Positions 14,220 through 20,545 of a stretch of 22,333 nt of DNA are shown one piece after another. How positions within the stretch are numbered: position 1 is the first letter of the stretch; each line of letters starts with the position of its first letter. Under the pieces are notes generated by a model. It was not told the origin of the DNA. It saw only the letters and a program-made list of their open reading frames with translations, and ran no database searches. The position numbers were made by a program, and so were the translations under genes. Source of the DNA: a virus; IMG/VR virus record IMGVR_UViG_3300025652_000620, positions 1 through 22,333 of that record; one strand, written 5' to 3'.

Positions 14220-14456
14220 TTACTTCTTAAGTTTTACCCAGCAGTGACGACCACCGTGGTCGCCCTTTATTGCTGAACTCAAACGACATGCCCAGTAGGC
14301 AAGCCCCTCTTTTTCACGTTCCTTTGACCAACAATGATACCTCCTCTCAGTTATAGCCTCTACGGCCCTGCAGACTTCAGCAACATTGCTGTAATCTTTG
14401 TCGGAAACGGGAACCGCAAGAGCGGCCCACGTAGCTAGAGTCATTAAAAATTGCAT
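14220..14456 (-). CDS. Small Cys-containing, possibly secreted protein (78 aa)
   Basis: 78 residues, ATG after GAGGAAAAGCT. The start MQFLMTLATWAALAVPVSDK resembles a short signal sequence without a basic n-region. The remainder has four cysteines (CRAVEA, HCWSKER, WACRLSS, RHCWVKL), consistent with disulfides or zinc. No family is recognised. Export to the periplasm is possible but unproven. Confidence 0.6.
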   Translation of the reverse strand: MQFLMTLATWAALAVPVSDKDYSNVAEVCRAVEAITERRYHCWSKEREKEGLAYWACRLSSAIKGDHGGRHCWVKLKK

Positions 14457-14465
14457 AGCTTTTCC

Positions 14466-14990
14466 TCACTTAAGTTTGATCTTCACGTTACCGGGCGCGA
14501 GAGCCCCATTAGTGGTTTCGACAGAGACTTTGATGATCTTGCACCCTGGACTGATCATGGAGCTGACTGTGCCTGTCTTCCCAACGTAAAGCAGTGTTTC
14601 GACCTCTCTGACTTCTGCGGTGCGAAAGATCGCTGACTCGTTGGGGTTGGACCAGCCAAAGGTTGTTACCTTATCCCAAGCCCCACGTTTTGACAGCCTC
14701 AGCAGGAACCCATGTTTCTTGGAAAAGGTGTGAAGCTTCTCCCTCTCCGATCCCCTGAGGAACATCCAGGGCTTTTCATTGCTTGTGGGAGACCACTCGG
14801 GATCTCTCAGCAGACGCTGAAATTTGCTGTCACTGAGCACGCTAAGGCTACAGTCTTTGTAAAAGAGATTACCGCCGGTCAAGCTGTAAACAGTCGCGTA
14901 GGTACCAGAGCGATTGGCAATTGATGAAGAGGTTATGATTACGTCACCCTCTCTGAGCTCAGCACCCACAACTAATTCTGTACCTTGCAT
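14466..14990 (-). CDS. Hypothetical protein (174 aa)
   Basis: Start at the ATG at 14990 after GGAAGGAAAAACTG, which shares TGATG with the preceding stop; the longer frame to 15044 is unnecessary. The protein is beta-rich with many Ser/Thr and Gly (GDVIITSSSIANRSGTYATV, VETLLYVGKTGTVSSMISPG). Basic segments appear in the middle (REKLHTFSKKHGFLLRLSKRG). No catalytic motif. The function is unknown. Confidence 0.65.
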   Translation of the reverse strand: MQGTELVVGAELREGDVIITSSSIANRSGTYATVYSLTGGNLFYKDCSLSVLSDSKFQRLLRDPEWSPTSNEKPWMFLRGSEREKLHTFSKKHGFLLRLSKRGAWDKVTTFGWSNPNESAIFRTAEVREVETLLYVGKTGTVSSMISPGCKIIKVSVETTNGALAPGNVKIKLK

Positions 14991-15511
14991 CAGTTTTTCC
15001 TTCCTAAGTCCCGAAACCAATCGGGTTTTTGACCTGTCTTCCACGTAGGGGTGACTTCATCGTGAGCCCAGCGGTAGTTCAGGTAAGTGCGATAGGCCAA
15101 CACAGTGTTATCGACTCTCGTAAAATCGACGCCGAGAGACTTGTTAGCTGCGGAGTTGTTGAAGGGTAGAAGGCCATCTCTCGGAAATTTGAAATAGTTG
15201 GCCTTAAACCAGGTGCTGGTGACCTGAAGGACTTCCCTCGCTCGGAGATGAACCTCTGGTCGGGAGCGTTTTAGTAACGCATCCATGTGTTGCATCAGCC
15301 AAGCGAACCTAGCTGGTGCAGAGCGTGCCCAAACAGCACAAGGGTGGTTGGGGTTGAAGGACTCATAGAGCCCCTCAGGCGGGTAGACAGTCTTCTCTCT
15401 AATAGCTGTAGAGAGCAACTGACCCGATTCCCTCACCATCTGATTAGCACGTTTATCGTCAAGAAAAAGCGCTGACTGTATCGGCGAGTGATGGCTTACG
15501 AATATGTTCAT
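14990..15511 (-). CDS. Conserved phage protein, function unknown (173 aa)
   Basis: Start at the ATG at 15511 with GGAGACCTC upstream. Recognisable features are MNIFVSHHSP, then LDDKRANQMVRESGQLLSTA, NHPCAVWARSAPARFAWLMQ and a C-terminal YRTYLNYRW...PDWF. The same motif order (D-K-x-x-x-x-M-V-x-E-x-x-Q-L-L-S, H-P-C-x-x-W-x-R-x-S/A) is found in a widespread uncharacterised phage family of similar length. The strongly conserved His, Glu and Trp suggest an enzyme, but I cannot name its reaction. It overlaps the GGCT-like gene by 53 nt. Confidence 0.65.
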   Translation of the reverse strand: MNIFVSHHSPIQSALFLDDKRANQMVRESGQLLSTAIREKTVYPPEGLYESFNPNHPCAVWARSAPARFAWLMQHMDALLKRSRPEVHLRAREVLQVTSTWFKANYFKFPRDGLLPFNNSAANKSLGVDFTRVDNTVLAYRTYLNYRWAHDEVTPTWKTGQKPDWFRDLGRKN

Positions 15512-15890
15512 GAGGTCTCCAATGATAGTGGTCTTTGATGATGGGGCAAGCAGGATATCGTGAGGCCGTCTCTTCCGGTACCAGATACATCCAACAGTCA
15601 GGTATCTGAACCCCACTGGCCTTAATGGTTACGGGCACCTGTTTGCGCTCGTAGAAGGTCGGGTGGCCCTCAAGCTGGTCCACTCGGTTAGCGATCTGAG
15701 GATCGTCTACGCGGTAGACCTCACCGACTACCTGAAGCGTCTGGCTACCCGTTTCAGAGGCAAAGGGAAAGCCACAGTCTGAGAGAAAGTACTCCCGGTC
15801 GGTTGTTGCTGCTCCGATGAATTCCGCCTCAAGCAGAAAGCGGTGATTTCCGAAGCCTTGCTTCAGGGTGCCATAAACAAAAATATACAT
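15459..15890 (-). CDS. Gamma-glutamylcyclotransferase-like (AIG2/GGCT) protein
   Basis: 143 residues. The N-terminal MYIFVYGTLKQGFGNHRFL is the hallmark YGTLK-G-x-N substrate-binding loop of the GGCT/AIG2 fold. VDQLEGHPTFYERKQVPV supplies the LEG-x-x-x-Y-x-R region, with candidate acid/base E74 or a nearby Glu. Family members release 5-oxoproline from gamma-glutamyl amines or peptides. Its use to a phage is unknown; it could act on modified amines or glutathione-related compounds. AAGGATGGGCTA precedes the ATG. The C-terminus overlaps the next gene. Confidence 0.8.
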   Translation of the reverse strand: MYIFVYGTLKQGFGNHRFLLEAEFIGAATTDREYFLSDCGFPFASETGSQTLQVVGEVYRVDDPQIANRVDQLEGHPTFYERKQVPVTIKASGVQIPDCWMYLVPEETASRYPACPIIKDHYHWRPHEHIRKPSLADTVSAFS

Positions 15891-15944
15891 TAGCCCATCC
15901 TTATCGTTGGGGAGTTTCCGTTTCGAACGTCGTACTTCACTGTC

Positions 15945-16313
15945 CTACTCAATAACGTGTTCTGTAAAGAAGTCGATTTGATCGTTTTCGAGTTTAGATC
16001 GAAGAGTAACAAATCGAAATGATTGATCGACTTCCGGAGGCCCTTGATGACCGACCGGAAAAAGAGCTGCAACCTTTTCGCCTCTCTCGTTTCGGTAGAC
16101 TTGAACGCTACCCGCGAGAACTTTTTCATGTTTAGAGAACTCCTGCTTGTTTTGTACAGTTACTGATTCTGTTTCTTGGCTTTCAACGACGATCTTGTCA
16201 CCCTTGATGAATAAGATCTTCACTGCTGGCTTCGGTAGATTTGAGGCTTTCCTGTTAGCAAAGTAGGTATCTAGCCCCATGTAGCTCTTGAATACAAAGT
16301 CGCCTGCTCTCAT
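15945..16313 (-). CDS. Hypothetical protein (122 aa)
   Basis: 122 residues starting with ATG that overlaps the preceding stop by 4 nt. Beta-rich sequence with alternating charged residues (KILFIKGDKIVVESQETESV, VLAGSVQVYRNERGEKVAAL). No family is recognised. A 54-nt gap (15891-15944) without a detectable signal separates it from the GGCT-like gene. Confidence 0.65.
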   Translation of the reverse strand: MRAGDFVFKSYMGLDTYFANRKASNLPKPAVKILFIKGDKIVVESQETESVTVQNKQEFSKHEKVLAGSVQVYRNERGEKVAALFPVGHQGPPEVDQSFRFVTLRSKLENDQIDFFTEHVIE

Positions 16314-16588
16314 TTTGGTATCAACCTCTCACTTGCCACGTCCGGTTGGTTAAGCACCGTCAAATTGGTTCCTTCAATCTCGAGTGAGATCCTGCCAGTG
16401 GGGTCTTCAACAAATCGAAGGACACAGTTAGCGGTATAACCAGGTTCTCGCAAATCGTTCATGTCAACAAGGTTGAGACTTCGGTTTGCCGTTGACTGAA
16501 TAACCGCCACCACTTGACCGTTGTTTTCGAAGGCTGCTCGGAGGTTTACAGCTACTCCTTTGTAAAGAAACTCTTTATCAACCATCAT
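16310..16588 (-). CDS. Hypothetical protein (92 aa)
   Basis: Second gene of the leftward block, overlapping the first by 11 nt. Two adjacent ATGs are possible (16588 or 16585); AGGAG spacing slightly favours the second. The protein is beta-rich (AVNLRAAFENNGQVVAVIQS, ANCVLRFVEDPTGRISLEIE), suggesting a small barrel. No family is recognised. Confidence 0.65.
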   Translation of the reverse strand: MMVDKEFLYKGVAVNLRAAFENNGQVVAVIQSTANRSLNLVDMNDLREPGYTANCVLRFVEDPTGRISLEIEGTNLTVLNQPDVASERLIPK

Positions 16589-17180
16589 GTCTCTCCTGTG
16601 GACGCCAAATTTCTACAATTGAATCGGTGGGTACAATCCAGTTACATACCCTACCAGTGTTGCGGTTCCTCCACGCGAAGAAGACAGCCATCCCTGCTCT
16701 CCTCAGGGGGTCTCCACAGTAAGTCAACTGGTCGGTTGTCAAAACTGCTTCCCTGTTGTTCTGCCGCATCTCTTCAAAGTCCTCTGAGAAGTCCGCGTTT
16801 GATCTGAAGCGGTACAGCGTGTTACCACGACGCGCCAGCCGCCCCGGTAGGTTCCTCTGAGACGGAGCTTGCGCTTGGTGGATCCCGGCTCGCGCGGTGA
16901 CGGGAGAAGTCACCACGACTCCACCAGGCCCCCTACCTCTTCGGGCAACCGAGTAGGGCCAGCCCTTACCTCTCAAGACCTCAGCAACGTTCCTAGCAAC
17001 CAGGAGAGAAGTTGTTGGGATCCGGAGGGCCTTAGAGAACACGAAGTTCCCTCGAGTTGCCGCCGAGGCTTCTATTGTCTGGAGGGCCAGTCCAAGATCG
17101 TTGAGGCCATCACGGGCGGAGAGCACCTTCACTTGAGAGCAACCGCAGCACAAGCCCTCGTGGGAGTAAAGTCTAAACAT
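16578..17180 (-). CDS. Basic hypothetical protein, first gene of leftward block (200 aa)
   Basis: 200 residues, ATG at 17180 with AAGGAA about 9 nt upstream. The start has a Cys-Cys-x-Cys cluster (GLCCGCSQVK). The middle is rich in Arg and Gly (SVARRGRGPGGVVV, PGRLARRGNTLYRF) and the end aromatic (MAVFFAWRNRNTGRVCNWIV). First in the early block, it would be made soon after infection, a place where phages often keep host-takeover genes; that role is only inferred. GC is somewhat higher in the Arg-rich part than in neighbours. Confidence 0.65.
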   Translation of the reverse strand: MFRLYSHEGLCCGCSQVKVLSARDGLNDLGLALQTIEASAATRGNFVFSKALRIPTTSLLVARNVAEVLRGKGWPYSVARRGRGPGGVVVTSPVTARAGIHQAQAPSQRNLPGRLARRGNTLYRFRSNADFSEDFEEMRQNNREAVLTTDQLTYCGDPLRRAGMAVFFAWRNRNTGRVCNWIVPTDSIVEIWRPQERHDG

Positions 17181-17202
17181 ATCGTGTATTTCCTTGTTTT
17201 TT

Positions 17203-17219
17203 ACCAGGTAACGTTAAAG
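17203..17219 (+). promoter_or_regulatory. SP6-like phage promoter for rightward packaging genes
   Basis: Plus-strand ACCAGGTAACGTTAAAG followed by AAGGAGA. It aligns with SP6 AGGTGACACTATAGAAG at 13 of 17 bases over AGGTAACGTTAAAGAAG. With the final G as +1, the leader is 14 nt, ends in a strong Shine-Dalgarno, and reaches an ATG at 17233. It would drive the small terminase group. The call rests on the three-copy match and the layout. Confidence 0.75.
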
Positions 17220-17229
17220 AAGGAGATTC

Positions 17230-17258
17230 ATTATGAATTACACAAACTATTTCCACAA
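17230..17258 (-). promoter_or_regulatory. Host sigma-70-like promoter candidate, leftward
   Basis: On the minus strand TTGTGG (17258-17253), a 17-nt spacer and CATAAT (17235-17230) form a -35/-10 pair with a good -10 (5 of 6) and a weak -35 (3 of 6). It points to the first leftward gene 50 nt away and overlaps the rightward start region, so the two transcription units would interfere. It is a suggestion from base matches only. Confidence 0.35.
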
Positions 17259-17343
17259 TAAGGTAAGAGAATTAACTCATGAGGAAAAAGCATCCGTTCA
17301 GTCGGGGGTTTCATCCGACTCAAAAGAAATTCGTATCCACTAA
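17233..17343 (+). CDS. Short ORF led by strong RBS (36 aa)
   Basis: An ATG after GAAGGAGATTCATT, the best Shine-Dalgarno in this block, opens MNYTNYFHNKVRELTHEEKA and ends at 17343, overlapping the small terminase in another frame. The terminase ATG at 17279 has only weak ribosome-binding sequence, so this frame may act as a translated leader that couples to it. Whether the peptide matters is unknown. Confidence 0.35.
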   Translation: MNYTNYFHNKVRELTHEEKASVQSGVSSDSKEIRIH

Positions 17344-17701
17344 CAAACCTAAGTTTTCATTAGAAGCGAGAAAGGCGATAGCAATGGTCCAAAAAAGCTC
17401 AGGGTTGAAGAACCACCGGGTTGCGACTGACAAGTTACGCGAACTCGACTTCGACCCAATCGACGAATTGATCCGAGAGCTAGAAGATTTAAACCGTATG
17501 ATCATGGAGGAACGAACTTCTTCGTCCCCTCGTTGGTCCTACATTGAAAAACTAAAAGCTCTACGAACCCGGATTCTAGAAGTCCTGCTCCCTTACCGTT
17601 ATGGCAAGGCACCGATAACGACGGTTGAGCACGAGGATTCTAGAGATCCTATTCGAATAATTCTATCCACGGAGGATAAAACCGATGATGACAATCCCTG
17701 A
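17279..17701 (+). CDS. Terminase small subunit, probable
   Basis: 140 residues. A basic N-terminal region (KKHPFSRGFHPTQKKF) is followed by helical segments: LDFDPIDELIRELEDLNRMI, then SYIEKLKALRTRILEVLLPY and RYGKAP. The D-P-I-x-E-L-I plus LLPYRY pattern resembles small terminases, which bind phage DNA and hand it to the motor. It is placed ahead of the large terminase on the same strand, as in T7 where gp18 precedes gp19. There is no close similarity to T7 gp18 that I can see. A phage promoter lies 60 nt upstream. Confidence 0.6.
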   Translation: MRKKHPFSRGFHPTQKKFVSTNKPKFSLEARKAIAMVQKSSGLKNHRVATDKLRELDFDPIDELIRELEDLNRMIMEERTSSSPRWSYIEKLKALRTRILEVLLPYRYGKAPITTVEHEDSRDPIRIILSTEDKTDDDNP

Positions 17702-17804
17702 AGCACTAGGAGCCGCTCTCGGCTACGTAATTGGCAGCCTTGTTCAAGGTGGCCTTTTTGCCCTTGGAGGCTACTTTGCCCTCCAATACATTGGAGTACT
17801 ATAA
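17685..17804 (+). CDS. Single-span membrane miniprotein (39 aa)
   Basis: Start ATG at 17685 after ACGGAGGATAAAACCG, overlapping the small terminase end by 17 nt. The whole protein is nearly one membrane helix (EALGAALGYVIGSLVQGGLF, then ALGGYFALQYIGVL) with several G-x-x-x-G motifs that favour helix packing. A holin-like or other lysis accessory role is conceivable because T7 keeps its lysis genes near the terminase. This is inference from position and size only. Confidence 0.6.
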   Translation: MMTIPEALGAALGYVIGSLVQGGLFALGGYFALQYIGVL

Positions 17805-17965
17805 TGGACGAACCAACCAATAAAGATGAACCGGTCAAAGAGACAGTCAAGAAGACAGTCAAAGTTGACCCAGATACTGCGGCTCTAGAACGAGTCACAG
17901 AGATGCTGAAGGCCCGCCCGAATGGGGGGAGCCTCGCAAATAAGATCAAAGCCTTCTTGGCTTGA
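17804..17965 (+). CDS. Small soluble hypothetical protein (53 aa)
   Basis: Start ATG overlaps the previous stop (TAATG). Polar and charged: a Lys/Glu-rich N-half (KDEPVKETVKKTVKVDPD), then a helical end (ALERVTEMLKARPNGGSLAN). It ends 5 nt before a hairpin. No family is known. It is coupled to the membrane miniprotein, so a partnership is possible. Confidence 0.6.
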   Translation: MDEPTNKDEPVKETVKKTVKVDPDTAALERVTEMLKARPNGGSLANKIKAFLA

Positions 17966-17969
17966 CGTA

Positions 17970-17987
17970 GGGGGCCTTTTGGCTCCC
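17970..17987 (+). terminator. Hairpin terminator after packaging genes
   Basis: GGGGGCC-TTTT-GGCTCCC forms a 7-bp stem (one G-U) right after the stop of the 53-aa gene, followed by TCTCTTATT. The U-run is weak. It separates the rightward unit from the convergent minus-strand gene ending at 17995 and could act from both sides. Confidence 0.6.
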
Positions 17988-17994
17988 TCTCTTA

Positions 17995-18303
17995 TTAACA
18001 AAGTAGTAACTCGTTAGGCTTCTCAACCTTGATGTTCAGAAGCTCCTGAAGTGCTTTCGGTTTCTTCACGCGATAACGCAAGATGCCGATCCGTCGTCCC
18101 CACTTTTCGAGGATAAAGGTACAATTCTTGTCCAAGATATTCCAGGTTACAACTTCGTAGTCACGGCCCATGTGCACTACTCCGGCAAAGTCATCGCCTT
18201 TGTCGTCCTTGAACTCTAGCTCAAGAATGAAGCCGTCGTCTACAGGACAGCCAGAAAGATCGTGGTCGATCCAGGGTCCCCACTCTGTTTTTTCAGTCGT
18301 CAT
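17995..18303 (-). CDS. Conserved small phage protein (102 aa)
   Basis: Start chosen at the ATG at 18303 with AAAGGAA upstream. The WGPWIDHDLSGCPVDDG opening is the recurring W-x-P-W-x-(x)-GCPV pattern of short phage proteins of unknown function. It is followed by a beta-rich body (FAGVVHMGRDYEVVTW, CTFILEKWGRRIGILRYRV). It overlaps the HU-like gene by 11 nt, so the two form an operon running against the terminase genes on both sides. Confidence 0.65.
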   Translation of the reverse strand: MTTEKTEWGPWIDHDLSGCPVDDGFILELEFKDDKGDDFAGVVHMGRDYEVVTWNILDKNCTFILEKWGRRIGILRYRVKKPKALQELLNIKVEKPNELLLC

Positions 18304-18682
18304 TCGAGTTCCTTTCATACATAAAAGAGGCACGGCGTTTTCGATTGTACTCCCGCTGTGCTTCCCATTCTTCCATCTCTTCAGGAGAGATAGGTAACTC
18401 CCTGATTTGAGTTCTGAGAGCTTCCGCTACTCTAACCTTTGCCACCTTAGTTGGTACAGGCTCGTTAGCTCCTGATTTTTGCCCAAAGTAACCACTGGTT
18501 CGACTTCTGACGGTGTACCCAATGGAAAACAACCCGTTAAGTACTACATCGTCACCACGTTCCACCGCCTTGATGAGGCCTGCTACAACCTCATTAACAA
18601 GCATGATAGCGCCATCCCTAGTCAACTCTGGGAAGGTCTCTATCAGCTCATCAACTATTTCTTTTTTCGTGTAGCTCGACAT
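18293..18682 (-). CDS. HU/IHF-family DNA-binding protein
   Basis: 129 residues. The N-terminus (KKEIVDELIETFPELTRDGA, MLVNEVVAGLIKAVERGD) corresponds to the HU helices. VVLNGLFSIGYTVRSRT matches the G-F-G-x-F beta motif, and KVAKVRVAEALRTQI matches the HU end (P-K-x-K-x-G-x-x-L-K). HU proteins bend DNA without sequence specificity. The arm region (SGYFGQKSGANEPVPTK) is short, and a charged C-terminal tail of about 30 residues (PEEMEEWEAQREYNRKRR) is extra. It could help compact DNA for packaging, or counter host HU. Divergent from the large terminase with only 11 bp between start codons. Confidence 0.75.
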   Translation of the reverse strand: MSSYTKKEIVDELIETFPELTRDGAIMLVNEVVAGLIKAVERGDDVVLNGLFSIGYTVRSRTSGYFGQKSGANEPVPTKVAKVRVAEALRTQIRELPISPEEMEEWEAQREYNRKRRASFMYERNSNDD

Positions 18683-18684
18683 AT

Positions 18685-18692
18685 AGGATCCT
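18685..18692. promoter_or_regulatory. Shared palindromic RBS of divergent genes
   Basis: The palindrome AGGATCCT lies in the 11 bp between the HU-like ATG (18682, minus) and the terminase ATG (18694, plus). Being its own complement, it provides AGGA for both genes, 5-6 nt before each start. There is no room for promoters here, so both transcripts must overlap as antisense at their 5' ends. Confidence 0.6.
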
Positions 18693-18693
18693 T

Positions 18694-20040
18694 ATGCCAG
18701 ATATTAGATTACATCCCGCCCAGTCTGAGGTTATCAGGCATTTGTTCATCAAGGACAATGACTACCAGATGAAGTTTTCAACTGTGGTGGGCTCTCGGGG
18801 ACTCGGCAAGTCTTTTCTTTCAGGCGCTGCTGTCTCTCTCGCAATTAATGAACTAGAGCAGCTAGACGCTTCAGTCCCTAACAAGAACATAGCCCTACTT
18901 TGCGGTACCCATACTCAGGTCACTGATATTTACTGGCCGCTACTTGCTTATCAGTTCGGTCTTGAGTCCCGTTGTTCGAAGCACTCCCGGTCCGCAGGTA
19001 AGTTTTGGTTTCCTAACGGCACTGAAGTCAGGGCTTGGTCCGCCGACGCTTACGCGCGACTCCGAGGGACCGGGCAGTATTTTGTGGTGGCCGATGAGAT
19101 GCCCTCTTGGTCGGTGCCCGGTGGGTCTCATAAAGACGCTTGGGAGTCGGTGATTGAGCCGACGATGGTGACACGTTGGTCGCCAAAGCAGGCACGGCTG
19201 GTTGGGGCTCCAAGTCCAGGTCGGGCTCTGATTCCCTCGACTCCGATGGGTAAAGACTTTTTCTATGACCTAGCGCAAAGAGAGCACATTGACACCAGAT
19301 GGAAAACATTCTATTATACATATAAAGACTCTCCTTTGTTGTCTCAAGATGAGATTGAACTTGCCCGTAAGCATAGTGATCCGATTAAGTTTGCTCGCGA
19401 ATATCTGGCCAGCTTTGAGGACTCAGGTCTGAATGTGTTCTACACCTTCGACCGGAAGACCCATGTTGACCCAGACCTCCCTGATTTTGAGGAAGACGAG
19501 ACAGTTTATGCGGCCATCGACTTTAACATCATGATGAACGCAACTAGTTTTCATGCTATTCGCGGAGACCAGCTCCATTGTCTAGACGAGCACCAAGGGT
19601 CAGCAAACACTGAGGAACTGGCTAGAGTTATTAAGGCCAAGTACCCAGGAAAGAAAATCGTCTGCTTCCCCGACCCGTCAGGTAAGGCTCGTAAGACAAG
19701 CGCACCAATTGGTGTTACCGACTTCTCTATTCTCAGGGAGGCTGGTTTTCAGGTGATGGCAAAGAAGAAGGCTCCCCCGATTGTTGACTCTGTTGCTGCG
19801 GTGAACCGTAAGCTACTTAACGCTAACGGAGACGTTGATCTTCTTATTCACCCACGCTGTAAGGGTGTCATCAACAGTATTGAGCGAACTGTTTGGCTCG
19901 AGAACCGACCTGAGACGGCAATGATTGACAAGAGCGGCAACATTGAACACTTCACCGATGGTCTCCGGTATATCGTTGAGTTCAACTGGCCAATCTCAAA
20001 CAGCAAGGCTAAGGTTGCTCAGTCTACTTCCTTCTTCTAA
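18694..20040 (+). CDS. Terminase large subunit
   Basis: Motor ATPase and nuclease for DNA packaging, 448 residues. Walker A GSRGLGKS at 33-40, Walker B YFVVADEM with D134-E135, and the coupling-type PSTPMGKDFF near 181-190. The RNase H-like nuclease has AAIDFNIMMNAT (D276), CFPDPSGKA (D327) and HFTDGLRYIVEF (D422). Length is shorter than T7 gp19 (586 aa), so it belongs to a different large-terminase branch despite the T7-like replication genes. No other gene shares its strand between the hairpin at 17970 and the one after it. Its transcripts probably come from the promoter at 17203 by read-through. Confidence 0.95.
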   Translation: MPDIRLHPAQSEVIRHLFIKDNDYQMKFSTVVGSRGLGKSFLSGAAVSLAINELEQLDASVPNKNIALLCGTHTQVTDIYWPLLAYQFGLESRCSKHSRSAGKFWFPNGTEVRAWSADAYARLRGTGQYFVVADEMPSWSVPGGSHKDAWESVIEPTMVTRWSPKQARLVGAPSPGRALIPSTPMGKDFFYDLAQREHIDTRWKTFYYTYKDSPLLSQDEIELARKHSDPIKFAREYLASFEDSGLNVFYTFDRKTHVDPDLPDFEEDETVYAAIDFNIMMNATSFHAIRGDQLHCLDEHQGSANTEELARVIKAKYPGKKIVCFPDPSGKARKTSAPIGVTDFSILREAGFQVMAKKKAPPIVDSVAAVNRKLLNANGDVDLLIHPRCKGVINSIERTVWLENRPETAMIDKSGNIEHFTDGLRYIVEFNWPISNSKAKVAQSTSFF

Positions 20041-20068
20041 AATGATAAAAAAATCCAAGAGGTAGAGA

Positions 20069-20086
20069 GGAGGACCGAAGCCCTCC
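20069..20086. terminator. Terminator hairpin between convergent genes
   Basis: On the plus strand GGAGG...CCTCC follows the terminase stop and precedes TGTTTTGTTA. On the minus strand the same place reads GAGGGC-TTCG-GTCCTC, a stem with a stable UUCG loop, and an uninterrupted T run follows about 20 nt later. It can therefore serve the large terminase and the convergent gene at 20101. Confidence 0.65.
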
Positions 20087-20100
20087 CCTGTTTTGTTACA

Positions 20101-20472
20101 CTAGCCAAACACTGATCTATTATCCCGGCAGGCATCCAAGAAGCTCGCGGCCAGGTCTTTTCGGTGTGGGAGGGCAACTCCCGCCTTCTCGGCAATGGCC
20201 AAGGCTTCAGAGGGGACGATCTGTATTATGTGCCCCCCTTCAGATAAGCAATTAGGAAAGAACCAGTCGTTTACTGAAGACCATCTGGTCGGTACGATAT
20301 TCAGCGGCATGTATTGGAAGTCGCCAATGAAAAACACTCTACTTTTGTCGTTTGGGAGAAAAGCGACGATCCTACTAGGATCAACTAGGAATGCGAAGTG
20401 GGGTGCATCGCGCATCTGGATGAGCTTCTGGTTCTTGAAAAGTTCAGCCGCTACTGGACAACTTTTTGCCAT
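20101..20472 (-). CDS. Hypothetical protein (123 aa)
   Basis: Start at the ATG at 20472 with CAAGGAGATTAAAG; the longer frame to 20532 crosses the promoter motif and is rejected. The protein has a beta-rich core (HFAFLVDPSRIVAFLPNDK, SRVFFIGDFQYMPLNIVP) and a helical end (SEALAIAEKAGVAL). No family is recognised. It converges with the large terminase. Confidence 0.65.
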   Translation of the reverse strand: MAKSCPVAAELFKNQKLIQMRDAPHFAFLVDPSRIVAFLPNDKSRVFFIGDFQYMPLNIVPTRWSSVNDWFFPNCLSEGGHIIQIVPSEALAIAEKAGVALPHRKDLAASFLDACRDNRSVFG

Positions 20473-20502
20473 CTTTAATCTCCTTGATTTCATTGGCTTT
20501 CT

Positions 20503-20519
20503 ACCAGGTAACGATAAAG
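20503..20519 (+). promoter_or_regulatory. SP6-like phage promoter pointing right, antisense to small genes
   Basis: ACCAGGTAACGATAAAG, followed by AGGGAGGACCC, is identical over 17 bases to the copy before RNA polymerase. It faces right, whereas every gene from here to the edge of the window is on the minus strand. It could drive late genes beyond the window, antisense RNA over the paralogue array, or both. The orientation is taken from the SP6 alignment. Confidence 0.7.
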
Positions 20520-20545
20520 AGGGAGGACCCACCCCCGGTGAGACC

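Noticed and set aside
14466-14500. Possible extra promoter copy, GCCCGGTAACGTGAAGA, minus strand
   Set aside because: It matches only about 11 of 17 bases, lies inside a gene end and lacks the TAAAG end.
15890-16129. 79-aa minus-strand frame
   Set aside because: It overlaps the 122-aa gene in another frame, lacks its own ribosome site and ends at the GGCT-like start. It looks like a shadow.
19028-19321. 97-aa minus-strand frame inside the large terminase
   Set aside because: It lies wholly within the large-terminase coding frame and is Pro/Arg/Ser-rich low-complexity sequence, as expected of an antisense shadow.
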